Assembly (NCBI GenBank): GCA_035578155.1
Contig: JAPWDM010000005.1
Span: 31,116,108-31,180,107, forward strand
Length of the DNA stretch: 64,000 nt
Direction: 5' to 3'
DNA from: Brachynemurus nebulosus
Lineage: Eukaryota > Arthropoda > Insecta > Neuroptera > Myrmeleontidae
The stretch's first letter is position 1; each line of letters starts with the position of its first letter. Positions 24,560 through 35,256 of the stretch are shown piece after piece. The translations under genes were made by a program, and so were the position numbers. The notes beneath the pieces are model-generated. The model was not told the DNA's origin, did no database searches, and was given only the letters and a program-made list of their open reading frames with translations.

Positions 24560-25070
24560 TTAACTTAATGGTTACAAAAATGTAATATGTATTAAATCTG
24601 GTGGTAAATTTTGAGTAATTTGAGTTTGAAATTTTCAATTTTTTTTTTTTGTAAAAACAACCAAATTCGTTCAGCAAGTTTGAATTCTTTTCCGAATGTT
24701 GTTTTTCCATTGTTTTTTTATAGATTTAATTTTTTCCGTATTTAAAAATCAGTGGAATTTGGCTTATTTGATTCTGAATTCATTCACGAAAGACTTTTTT
24801 TTCGAATGTAATTTTTTTTCATTCTGACAGTTCTTATTTTGAAAAAGGCAGTTTCAAATCTCATATTTGTATGATTAAAATTAAAATTTTTGGTGCTACC
24901 AAAAAATTTGGTATGACATCATCAAGTCCAATTTATGTTCTTTTTCAAATTAATGATTCTAAAAATGAGGTAATTCGATTTGGCGATAAAATTTGAGTAA
25001 TTTAAATGTGAAATTTTCATTTTTGCTGTCAAAATAACTTGAAATTCAAGTTCATGAAATGGGACTTTCT
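24560..25070 (+). repeat. Direct duplication, period about 390 bp
   Basis: A block around 24,564 with TAAATTTTGAGTAATTTGAG and TGAAATTTTCAATTTTT recurs near 24,951 as TAAAATTTGAGTAATTTAAA and TGAAATTTTCATTTTTG, with matching text before and after. Two diverged tandem units of an unknown repeat; no ORF of note. Confidence 0.5.
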
Positions 25071-26004
25071 GTTAGAGTTATGATAAAACTTTGACTTATT
25101 GTTAGTTAATCAACAAATAACAATCCTGCAGTGCTCGCAAATGTTGGAAGTAGTATACCTAACTATACCAAATATTATACAATAGCTTATGCATATGCAT
25201 ACTCTTTATATCTATGTAATAGATAAAATGGTTTACAACAGCTGGGATGCGCGACAATAATAACCAAAGTTTGCGCCACATAATATACGGACGTTATTAA
25301 CAACGATAAACACCTACCTATACCGTTGGCTGTCACTACATTGAAATACATATATTGTTCGACGCCTCATCACCAGCGAGTGAGTGCTCAGTGCATGCAT
25401 CATCATCACCATCACATGTGCAGGTATTAGCTAAGTTGGTAATAGTACCTGTGCTGCAGTGGTGGTAAGCCTGGTAGATATGTACAACAAAATAGGGCAA
25501 AAGTTCATGTACTAGCCAGGGCTAACTAGTCAGATGATGATAGTCTTCTCTACATATAGTTGGGCTAATATAAAGCAACATGTACCAAAACAAATGACGT
25601 ACTAGAAAGTATGATATACCGGGATGTTTATAAAAGAACTTCGGGATTTTTAAATTAAATATTGTAATGAAATCAGATATTTAGAATAATGTGTTTGAAA
25701 ATATGTTTTTTATTACTCATGCGGGAGAAGTACTAACTTGGCGCACACATTTCTGTACGCAAAATAACTGTTTGCCCACTGTACTCTTCCCACATACTTT
25801 TTTGCGTGCGGGAAGTTTACACGCAAAACACGCAAAATTTAATCAAAACACGCAAATCCGCCTCTTAATTTTTCATTTAATAAATATTTCATAATTATTT
25901 CTATAGAAACCACCAACAAAGTCATTTAAACAATATTTAATTCAGAAAAAAAAGACGAACACTCAAAAATATTATTTTAAAAAGTAATAAAAATGTCAAA
26001 AATA
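25071..26004. other. Mixed unique sequence, partly GC-elevated
   Basis: 25,330-25,560 is richer in G and C and contains CATCATCATCACCATCACAT and GTGCTGCAGTGGTGGTAAG, which could be regulatory or exonic. No frame is convincing. CGCAAAACACGCAAA motifs repeat near 25,820-25,850. Confidence 0.3.
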
Positions 26005-26024
26005 GTAATAATAATAATAATAAT
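26005..26024 (+). repeat. (TAA)n microsatellite
   Basis: Six to seven TAA units. Confidence 0.9.
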
Positions 26025-26077
26025 AGAAAAAAGTATGTGAAATTCGTAATAAAAATAGTATGTGCAACTCATGCGGG

Positions 26078-26152
26078 ATTGTCGATTGCTCACTCAAGCA
26101 AATGAGCGCACTCACTACGTTCGTGCGCCCAACTTCGTGGACAATCGACAAT
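26078..26152. repeat. Inverted repeat, 11-bp arms
   Basis: ATTGTCGATTG faces CAATCGACAAT across about 52 bases of GC-richer text (GAGCGCACTCACTACGTTCG). ACTCATGCGGGA just upstream also occurs at 25,717. It could be the core of a small MITE; no flanking duplication was found. Confidence 0.55.
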
Positions 26153-27424
26153 TTTCCGCACTTATTGCACAATATATTATTGTAAGGTAATACAAGTTGT
26201 TTTGCAACTTTGTAGTAAGGGGTACATCCAAACGGTAATCGATCTCGTCGAGATGAACAGAACGTGGCAAGGGTGAAGACTGTGTCATGTCAGAGATTCT
26301 TGCTAAAATATAAGAAAGCCTATAGAAATTTACCAGATATTGTTATTACAATTTTTGAAAATCTCCAGTATGGCTTGATTTACAGTCTGAATTTTGTGTA
26401 GTCAGAAAAAATTTCTAATTTTTGGAAACTGTATAAATGATACATAACTTTATTTTACTTTTGATTCTTTTGCCATGCTTCATTTAACGCGACGTTATCA
26501 TAGATGTTGCCTGATTTTAGATTAGTAATTTATTTTATAATAACGCTTCTCCTAATTATTTTGTATATGTGTTTAAGCGGATTTACCTGTTTACTATTAA
26601 AAATTATAGATTTTTAGCATAATCTTTCATTGAAATATAACAAAAATTCTTTATTTTGCCATAAGTGTATTATGATATATTTTGCCATATTATATATAAT
26701 TGCCAAAGAATTTTTTTTATCCTAAAATCTATCGAATTTTGCTGGTTTTATCTAGTTTCCGTCATTTTGATCGTTAATTAATAATTTACTACAATTTTTA
26801 AAAATTTCTTAAAAATTTTCATCGTAACACAATTTTAAAATGCAAGTGTGAATAAAGCCAGTTTTCTTTTGCGATATTTTTAAACAAAATCAAAACCATA
26901 TTTAAGATACTAACATTAAATTTTACAAGATAAAGGTCAAGAATTCTAGTGTCTTAGTTTTGGTTTTGAATTTGCGCATGACTAGTTAAAGGATACAAGT
27001 GCTACATATAAAATAACTCGTAAGTAATAAAGAGGTTTAACTGTAAGGTTACCAGCAAACTTGTTATATAACACCTAACTTTTAACCACATTTAACATTA
27101 CAAAGTATTTAACGAATGATTTTTGCCTTTTTCCACCAGACAGGTAACAACTTAGTGAGTTGACGGTCCGTTTCCCATAATAAAGGGGAAGAGGGAAGAG
27201 GTACCCCGTAGTTACAAACCAGGTGCCTCCGTGAGTAAGATAGACGCAAGGGTGTATCCATGGAAACAGCGATCATTATTAAATTGATGATTTGTGTTAT
27301 TTCTCCCTATTGGAATGATTAAATAATGTATGATATTTATTACCTTCTTATTTCTTAGCTTTCTTCTTGTATCTTAAACCACTGTTAGTGGATCAACGCA
27401 TAACAGATCTGTCGGTTGTATGAA
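26153..27424. other. No gene recognised
   Basis: AT-rich except 27,150-27,270, where CATGGAAAC and GGTGCCTCCGTGAG-type text is GC-richer but not assignable. Confidence 0.4.
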
Positions 27425-27432
27425 TGAGTAAT

Positions 27433-28179
27433 CAGGGCCGGCTCGAGGTTGGTACAGGCGGTGCAATTGCGCTGGGCCCCGCGTTTTTGTAAAATCAAAA
27501 CCCTAAATGTGACCTTTGCAAAACAATATTGGTTTATTTAATAAAAGCAAAATTTGTCGTCGAGTTTTACGTTCCAGAATCACAATTTTAAGGGCCTTTT
27601 AAACGGTCATATCAGTTCTCAGTTCAGTCAGTTTCAGTCAAACTGTCAGTTTTTCCTACGTGTAAAAATTAAAATCTGAAAGGAGAGCTGAAACGGAAAC
27701 TGAGAACTGACGGGATGGATAGACCTATTTGTTTCATTCCAGTTCTTAGACTTCCTATGTGTAAACAAGTGCATCATGCCTCAATCCGTTCGCTCACGTA
27801 AGTTCTCTTGAAAATCAGGGCAACTCAGACTGTACAAAGAACTGAAACGACTGAAAACAGTGAGAACTGAACGGACTGCGTAAAAACAAACCTTCTTTCG
27901 AACTAAAATTAAATGAGGACGGAAACTAAAACTGAACTGAGAACTGATATGACCGTTTAAAAGGCCCTTTATTATAAATACGTATTACAATATTTATTCA
28001 AACACATAATTTATTTAAACTGTATCGACATTTTGTTACTATTCTAAAAATTGACTGAAAATCGTTTTCATGTAGTTCATCATACCACTTACTACTGTAC
28101 GAATTTGTGTAACAGTTATTTTGTTGTACGAAATTTGTTTTAAAGCTCCGCAAGTCAACTTTGCGTCGGGTCGGCCCTG
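27433..28179. mobile_element. hAT-like element with a nested MITE
   Basis: The ends read CAGGGCCGGCTCGAGG and, reversed, CAGGGCCGACCCGACGC, the common hAT form CAGGGCCGRC. The 8-bp flanks TGAGTAAT (27,425-27,432) and TTAGTGAT (28,180-28,187) agree at six positions, as expected for an old duplication. Removing the nested Harbinger-like MITE and one copy of its TTA duplication leaves about 366 bp, a normal non-autonomous hAT size. No transposase remains. Confidence 0.75.
27591..27968. mobile_element. PIF/Harbinger-like MITE, 378 bp
   Basis: Near-perfect inverted ends of about 38 bases start AGGGCCTTTTAAACGGTCAT and continue ATCAGTTCTCAGTTCAGT on both sides. A 3-bp TTA duplication (27,588-27,590 and 27,969-27,971) and a GGGCC-type terminus fit PIF/Harbinger. 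The interior is filled with variants of GAACTGA/TCAGTTC in both orientations (more than ten), probably derived from the ends. Non-coding. It is nested in a hAT element and therefore younger than it. Confidence 0.88.
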
Positions 28180-28490
28180 TTAGTGATGGTCGTAAGTTTG
28201 TTACTAAAACAAGCTTTTAATTTGTTATCGGTTAGTGACTCGTTCTAACCATTTCGAAAACAATACTCTCATCATTAGTCAATAAAAATAATACATAAAA
28301 TAAATTTATCAGTTTTCGTAAAGTGTTATTTAATACCTAATTTAGAGACATTTACATAATACATGTGGGAGGCCCACATCTTGTATAATTAGATATTATT
28401 GTTATGTAACAAATAAATAAATACCTACGTAAACTTTAAAGAGGTTGGAATCAGAAAAATTCCATAGATATTATAATAAAAAAATCCCTA
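28180..28490. other. No feature seen
   Basis: AT-rich, no repeat recognised. Confidence 0.45.
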
Positions 28491-28494
28491 CAGT

Positions 28495-28570
28495 GGATTG
28501 ATGGCCTTGTGAAAAAGATGCTTGACTAATTATCAAGGGATTGTGGGTTCAAATCCTAGCCACTCCAATT
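28495..28570 (+). repeat. tRNA-derived SINE head
   Basis: The segment folds roughly as a tRNA. AGTGG pairs with CCACT at the ends. CTTGA/TCAAG encloses the seven-base loop CTAATTA. GTGGGTTCAAATCC supplies a good B-box for RNA polymerase III. The A-box region (TGGCCTTGTG) is degenerate. The same sequence family occurs on the minus strand at 36,722-36,797, showing a dispersed SINE rather than a functional tRNA gene. The body probably continues to about 28,760, where ATATTCACAAGCACATCGAT matches sequence near the other copy. Confidence 0.65.
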
Positions 28571-29914
28571 CGTTAATTTTTGATCATTGTGATTTTTTAA
28601 TTAATATAATATCAAAATGAATCGTGTATTCGTGTTTTAGCTTAGCTGAACATTAAAAGTGAGCATACAAAATATTAACGTTTGTAAATACGAACAAAAT
28701 TTCGCCATACTTGATAATATTCACAAGCACATCGATAATATTGAAACTAAAGATACATTAAATGACAAAATTAGACGGAATCTTACAGAAAATGAGAAAT
28801 TTTTATGATATTTCAATGAAAAATGATATCAGAGTCTAAAATTTTGTATGATAATCGGATAAATCTATTTAAACATGTACAAAGTTTAAAAATGATTAAG
28901 AAAAACGTTTGAGGTATCGCAGAAGATTCAAAAGTTAAAAGAAAGTCAAAACTGAAATTTAGCACAAAAAAATTCCCGAAAATCGTTCTTTTTTTCCTGA
29001 TTGAACATATTTAGACTGTATACAAAGCCAACTATTTTTTAATGACGTTAGTTACATAATATTAAATGACTTAACTAAGTAACAAACAATATGAAATAAA
29101 ACTTCTTTAAGAATGTCATCTTATAAATTTAGTTCATTATTATTCCATTCTTTTAAATTAATTCTAAATTGTGTTTTGAATATTTAATTAAACACGTTTA
29201 CCAAATACATAGTTCAAAAGATAAAAGAAAAATCTTTTGAACCATCTCCATTCTGATTTGATTCCTCAAACGACCATTTACTTGGGATATTATATTCGAA
29301 CAAACTATCAATGAACGAAAAAATACATAGATTTATTTAATTGTTTTAATAAAGATTTTTAAATGTTTGTTTCCTGATTGATGTCTACAATATTCTTTTT
29401 TTCATGTTTGGTGCATGTGACCTAATTAAATCAAGATAGTGCTAAATTAGAGTGTCGTAAGAGCAACGTACCGTAAAATAGGATTACTTTAACACATTTT
29501 GGGACTACTTTGAATAATTTAGACATTTTAAAATTGATTTTGTTATTATTGTATTACTTTGAGTGCTCGGAAAACACTGAATACTAAAATCTGTGTAGCA
29601 TCGAACAATGTCAAAAGTTGATCGAAAGTTTCTGTTACTATTACAAGAAGTTTTTTTTTTTTGGTAAATTTAATTTTATTAAATGAAAATACGAATTGCT
29701 GTAAGATTTCCAAGATTTTTGTAATAAAGTACATTGTTTTTCTTCGTAACATTTTTCGTTTTACTGAGTACAAGTATACCTACTGGAAGTAAAGTAAAAC
29801 GGAAATAATTAATAATAACCCCTCAAGATTTTATAAATTATGCTGTACATCACTTTAAACTTCACTCAAAAGTTATTATATACTTCTTAGTCAATTTTTA
29901 AATAAAAATTTGAC
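28571..29914. other. No gene; possible SINE body at the start
   Basis: Up to about 28,760 this may be SINE body (see the 28,495 entry). Beyond that it is AT-rich and unrecognised. A CCGTAAAATAGGATTACTTT string at 29,471 resembles text at 3220. Confidence 0.4.
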
Positions 29915-29918
29915 TTAA

Positions 29919-30436
29919 GGTATTTAATGCGAGATAGTCAGGTACAAAAGTATAGCTCAGCGAAAAAATTTTCTTTTATCAAAAATTAAATAATGTATTA
30001 TTATTCTCCAGTTATTATATTTGTATACCACTTGTTTTTTTTTTCAATTTCCGCGTGCTTATTATGTTGTAGCCATATAAAAGCATTGTTGAAAAAACGT
30101 TATAAAAACATTGTAAAATGATGTTTATAAATTATATTTCAAAAACGGCCTAGTGAATAATTTTTATTTCTTATTAAATATGGTTTGTAACTTTGTATTT
30201 TATAACATATTAAATTTTTATCAAATTCCTTTGACACGTTTTCATTTTATTCAAAAAAATAGGATTTTCCCATAAGAGCCCGTCTTAAAATTACAAAACT
30301 TTGAAACCGTTTCTCTCAAAATTGGGGCGGTCAGTTTTTTTTCGGTATAGGCTCGTATTATTGGAATTAAATTAAATAAATGTCTAGAGAAGTTTCGTTA
30401 AAATCCTTTGGAAAGTCGTTTTTCGGACCAACTACC
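29919..30436 (+). mobile_element. Single unit of the TTAA-flanked family of 19.4 kb
   Basis: The segment is collinear with both arms of the 19.4-kb pair: GATAGTCAGGTACAAAAGTA at the left, TTTCAAAAACGG in the middle, CCCATAAGAGCCCG and GACCAACTACC at the right. It contains the parts that each of those arms lacks, so it is the most complete copy in the window. The left end abuts TTAA (29,915-29,918). The right end is followed by GAAA, so the target duplication is degraded. Non-coding. Confidence 0.75.
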
Positions 30437-31130
30437 GAAAAATTCAAAAGTATGATCTAAAATTTTTTTTACTGAATTTTGATATATCTATACATATAAA
30501 TATAACTGTATACTGAATTTAATTAAATCACTTTGATGATTATTTTGTACACAGCGTGTAAACATTATACGCGGTATACAGAAGTTGTTTCTTATTAACT
30601 ATATATAAAACTTGATGACAGATTAATAGCACTAAAAAAATATAATTAAATTATTAAAATTCTCACAGTGAGTAGCAGTATTATCTTATTTTTTTGGTAA
30701 TATCCAGTTTATTTTTTGTCAACTTGGTGCATCTGTTTAATTATATTATAATAAATAATATACTCGTATAATTTTTTCGCCTACTTCTTCCTTATAAATA
30801 TATAAATAATTTGGTGTTTTTTTGGTATTGATTATATATTTCTTAATTTTGATGCATGCAGCGGGGTCAATAATTTTAAAACATCTGTTTTGAGTCATAA
30901 TAAAAAAAGTTAGGTATCTAATGTGTACTTACTTATAGCACGAAACTCTTCATATTTGTAAAAGCCTACGTTAATTCATTATCAATATTTCTCTTAATTT
31001 TTATAGTTTTTCGTGGTCACTACTAAAGTGGCGGAAGCATTGTGATCACTTTTGAAAAATAACAAATTTTTTCCCTCCAAAATAAAATTTTTTACGCACA
31101 CTTTACGTTTTAGAGCTTCCTGAATAATTT
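30437..31130. other. No feature seen
   Basis: AT-rich. No element identified. Confidence 0.45.
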
Positions 31131-31138
31131 TGGTTTGG

Positions 31139-31480
31139 TGTCTGTCCGTCCGTCCGTCCGTCTGTCTGCCCGTCTCTGTGTGACATAACTTCTAAACTAT
31201 TCGATTGCTTTTAATGAAATTTTCATAAATTATGCGGTTTGGTTCCTAGATGGTCCCCTATGAATTTAATCGAAATCGGAGTAACGGTAGCTATACGCCG
31301 CTACCACGTCATTCCCTTAATATACTAAATTGCACCAAGTGGCATAACTTCTGAACTATTCTTTTTTATGAAATTGTCAGAAATTATGCGGTTTGGTTCC
31401 TAGATGGTCCCCTACAAATTTCATCGCATTCGGAATAATAGTATCCACGGCACTACCATGAAATCCCATTAAATGTCAAT
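31139..31480 (+). repeat. (GTCC)n head and two 159-bp tandem units
   Basis: A GTCCGTCCGTCC run passes into CATAACTTCTRAACTATTC at 31,184 and again at 31,343. Both units contain ATTATGCGGTTTGGTTCCTA followed by GATGGTCCCCTA. The format (GTCC/GTCTG array followed by tandem units with AATGAAATTTTC) is common to several insect repeat classes. The class is not determined. No coding frame. Confidence 0.7.
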
Positions 31481-31599
31481 ATCTTATTTACTGCTAGTCC
31501 CACTTCGCTCAATTTTTTATGAATAGTTTTGTTTATTTATTTTTATTAATTTAATATATAAATTATACAAAGATATATTGGGCATTAAATTACCAAGGT

Positions 31600-31710
31600 G
31601 CTTTTCGAAGTACGAGGAAGCTGTGTACCACACCCACTGGCAGCGTATTTTTTACTATTTTCGTGCGTACTTTTATCCTGCACCATACCTCGCGAAAAAA
31701 ATGATATCAG
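31600..31710. repeat. Family E repeat, copy 1
   Basis: Text around 31,612-31,690 (AGGAAGCTGTGTACCACACC, CTGGCAGCGTATTTTTTACT) aligns with 61,258-61,345 (AGGAACGTGTAAGCCACCTC, TTGACAGTATATTTTTTCTT). A minus-strand frame over 31,585-31,788 lies in this repeat and is judged spurious. Confidence 0.45.
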
Positions 31711-32819
31711 CGTTGTGGAGGGAACCAACTGAAGCGTATTAGCGTCAATATGATATGAAAAAAATTTCATTAAATTCGGGTTAGCCACTTTTTTACGACT
31801 GGGCCGAATTTGATTTGGTGTATGGTTGAGTGATTGTGAGTTTTAATGTTCTTAAAGATTAATTCTGGTCGTTACATTTGGTGTAAATTATGTTGATCAG
31901 AAACATCTAAAGAATAAAAAAAAATTAAAAAAGGTTGAAGATTTTCTTAGTTCACAAAAAAAAACAATTTCGTGAAATAATTCTCTGCTTTTTTTATCAT
32001 TTTAAGTGAATTTGCTTTTTTTTATCTTAAAATTATGTGCGTAGCCAACCAAAATGTTGAAAAAGGAAATACGAAATATGTATTAAAATTTATTTTTATC
32101 AGAATTTTAAATTAAATCACGTTCTTTATGACTAAAAAAATGCATTTATAAAGCTTTTTTTTACTGTTTCTATATTTCAAACTCCTATTTTTAGTTTTTG
32201 TTTCATTTTTAAAAAGTTTTTTCACTCTAATACCTAATCTATCATACCCAGAACCGTCGTAAATCACATATTCCCACTTAGGAATCTATCGGAAATTTCT
32301 TAAAAACGAACATTTATATAATATGTACATTTAAGAACAATTATTATGCATGTATTCAAATTCCAAGCGCCAAGACTATAAATATGCGAACGCGAGATAA
32401 AAGGTGTTAGCGTGTAAATGCAGGTTCACCTGTACATACATAATTGTAACAATATTTAATCCAAGAAGAGATATTTATCTTTCATATAACGTTCTTAAAT
32501 AGACACAGTACTTAGTAAAATGAATTATATCCATCAGTATGGTTGCAAAGACATAATTTTCTGTTACTGTGCTCTCGTTAATAACCTGAAACCCAACGTT
32601 ACCAACGAGAATAACTGTTATTATTTATTTAATAGAAAATTAATTAAATAAATTACATAGATATGAACTTGGTATTGCTAGATAAGTAAACAGTGGTACA
32701 CTAAGGAGCCATTTCATCAAAGTAATGACAAGAATAATTTTGTCCTGTACACTCAGGGGTGCGTATTTTATTATCTTACTAAACAGAAGATTTAAGAAAG
32801 GAGGAAGATTAATTATGAA
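31711..32819. other. No gene recognised
   Basis: AT-rich, no clear repeat. Confidence 0.45.
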
Positions 32820-33075
32820 TGACTTAAGGTTTCTCCTCGTAACTAAACTAGTTAAAAAACGGATATTTCTTGGGGGGAATTTTACAGTTTTAAGATTTTT
32901 ATACTATGTATGAGATCCGTTATACTTACATGCAAACTGAACCAAATTTGATTAAAATGTCATACTCTCTTTTTGGTTAGTAGCAACTTTTAAATTAAGA
33001 AACGGATTAGCACAAAAGATACCCTTACACTTAACAGTAACACCAAAGATAAAGAATATTATTAGTTAAAATACG
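32820..33075 (+). mobile_element. Dispersed family A, copy 3
   Basis: Shares AATGACTTAAGGT, AAATTTGATTAAAATG, ATACTCTCTTTTTGGTTAGT and AGCACAAAAGATACCC with copies 1 and 2. It additionally shares CAGTTTTAAGATTTTTATAC-like text with the minus-strand copy at 56.6 kb, indicating a family longer than 300 bp. Confidence 0.6.
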
Positions 33076-33853
33076 CAACTTAAATCATTTTTCAACTACT
33101 AACTTAAAAATTCCATGATTAAGTTCTACTTTGCTATCGAGATTGACCGTAAATTAAATTTTAACATCGAACTTTCATATTTTGATGGCAAAATGGTAAT
33201 TTTACATGAAAACATTACAAATACATCATACTACGTTAAGCTCATGTAGGTAGAGTTACATTTAAAAAAATAGAAATAAACTTTTACAATAGACGTCACT
33301 AAGTCTATTGAATCGTTCCAGACCATTAAATTTCTAGTTTGCAGTCACTTATTGTTAATAAAATTAAAACTCTAAAATTTTGTAGAACTGGGCATATTTT
33401 TAAGACTTTCTAAGACTAAGTAGAGACTAAATCGTTCCACTAGTGTGAAAAGAATTTCAGACTTGGGTCTCGCATGTTACTATATCTCGTTTTTCTAACT
33501 TCCCATTGGAAGTTATTGTAATGAGTCCGATTTTATGAATCGCTAATTTGGACTATCTCCACGTTTCAAGGTTACTAGAATCCAAATTCATCGTTTTTAA
33601 CGAGACGATAGTTCGTCAGTTTTCTTCCGCCTCGCATATCTCGATTACAAATGATGATATCAACTCTGAACCAATTTCATTAGATGTGTAATTAAAAAAT
33701 GAAGACCGGATAAAATTTGCAGAAAATTCGCTTTAGCGGTTTGTTTTTGTAATAAAAAAAACGAAATTAAACTTTTTTGAAATATTTTTCGTCTCAAATT
33801 TTTTGTTTGGGCTGCAGGGGTCATGTACAGTAGTCTCTTTCAGAGCGCCCAAT
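33076..33853. other. Possible old repeat, no gene
   Basis: TTCCCATTGGAAGTTATTGT (about 33,500) with surrounding TCTCGTTTTTCTAACT text has the look of a dispersed insect repeat, but no second copy occurs in the window. AATCGTTCCA occurs at 33,311 and 33,430. Confidence 0.35.
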
Positions 33854-34652
33854 ACACGGAGAGAAAAATCCTATAATTTTTGTAGAGAAAATTTCAGAAA
33901 AATTACCATGCTCCCCTATAATCCGTACGCGATCGACGACCAAAATAAAAAATATGTGCTAGCATGGTAAAATTTAATGTGGTGCGAACACAACTTTTAT
34001 CACACTCTTATGCATATATATTATAGTTTAATTCCTGTTGTCGTACTCTTTCATTTGCGCATCTGACTCGCGACCTTATGTTGGTTGCGTTGTACCTGTA
34101 AAAACATGCATACAAAAATGATTGCCAACAATATATTCTAATTAATACTAAAAATAGTGAAATAACAAAAAGATGAATTAAACGCTGACATCGTCCTGAG
34201 AGAGTCAAAGAGAAACTGACTGCTAGCTGCTTCTAACACACTCTGATAAATCAAGGTGCTTGCTGCGACCCGTACGACCAAGTTGGTCTTCCACAGGCCA
34301 CACCTATGGTTCGCATGTAACTCGCTTTGAGTGAGGTATATTTCAACAGCGTTCCCAACACAACCAACCTTCTTTCTGTTTTTTTTTCTTTCTATTATTA
34401 GCATGTTAGCATGGTAATTTTTTTAATAAAAACAATTAAAAATTATTTTTTTGTCGGCAATGGTACTTTTTACTGTGCTGTTTTACAAATTTTACGGAGA
34501 TAATATTACGGAAAGAACATTCTATCCTTTACATTTTCTATGATTAATTATAATTTTTATATTTTTACCTTACAGAATTGAATATGTTCGTCTTTTACAC
34601 ATCGATTGTAGTGCTGAGCACAGTAATTTCTATAGGAATTTTCTCTCCGTGT
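33854..34652. mobile_element. TIR element, 799 bp, class unknown
   Basis: Inverted ends read ACACGGAGAGAAAAATCCTA and, reversed, ACACGGAGAGAAAATTCCTA, 20 bases with one mismatch. TAGCATGGTAA occurs inside the element near both ends (33,959 plus; 34,406 plus). No target duplication was recognised (left flank ends GCCCAAT, right flank begins AGGAATT). Two minus-strand frames (34,008-34,404) show no domain and no similarity I can name. It is most likely a non-autonomous element. Confidence 0.7.
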
Positions 34653-35252
34653 AGGAATTTAACGTGTCTCCAAAATTTAAGGTAAAGTTATTCGCTTCAA
34701 CTTAAAACAAGCACTGGACTCGCAAGGATCATTCTCTCATGATCTTGCGAGCAATGTCACTGTTATTTGTTTTATTCTCATCTCTGTTTATCTACATATC
34801 TTTCAATGTACTCTTTCAACATTCAGTAAAAAAAACGAATCTGTGATTCGTTCAGATATTATTCAAGAGAAAAAATAATTTATTATTTCAAACTTATATA
34901 CCAGTGCAGTGTGGAATTTTTTTCTACTTTACATTTATACAGTTATTTTGTCAGTGAGCTGTGCGAATGTCAGTGTCATATCATAAACATTATTAGGTGG
35001 GTAGGCACCAGGCAGTAATAATATGTGTACATTTGTAATATTTAATAATAGTAATTATAATTATTGTGTTGATTTAATCGTAACCGATACCGTTAAGTAA
35101 TTGGTTCGGTGACGATAAGTTATGTGGAGAAAAAAGTTAAGACCTGCATTGAATAGAATGTTTTAAAGTCCCGGTTCTATGTATATCTTGATGAAGAAAA
35201 AATTCCAGTTTTGTTAATTAAACCATGCAAATTTCAATAAAACTTCAAGTCT
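34653..35252. other. No feature seen
   Basis: AT-rich. No gene recognised. Confidence 0.45.
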
Positions 35253-35256
35253 TTAA

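Noticed and set aside
28495..28570. Functional tRNA gene
   Set aside because: The T-arm has a G-G mismatch at its base, the A-box is degenerate, and a homologous copy at 36.7 kb shows a SINE family.
29471..29800. TIR element with CCGTAAAATAGGATTACTTT end
   Set aside because: The proposed partner near 29,790 matches only weakly; no target duplication.
34008..34404. Two overlapping minus-strand frames
   Set aside because: They lie inside a TIR element, have no recognisable domain, and overlap each other in different frames.
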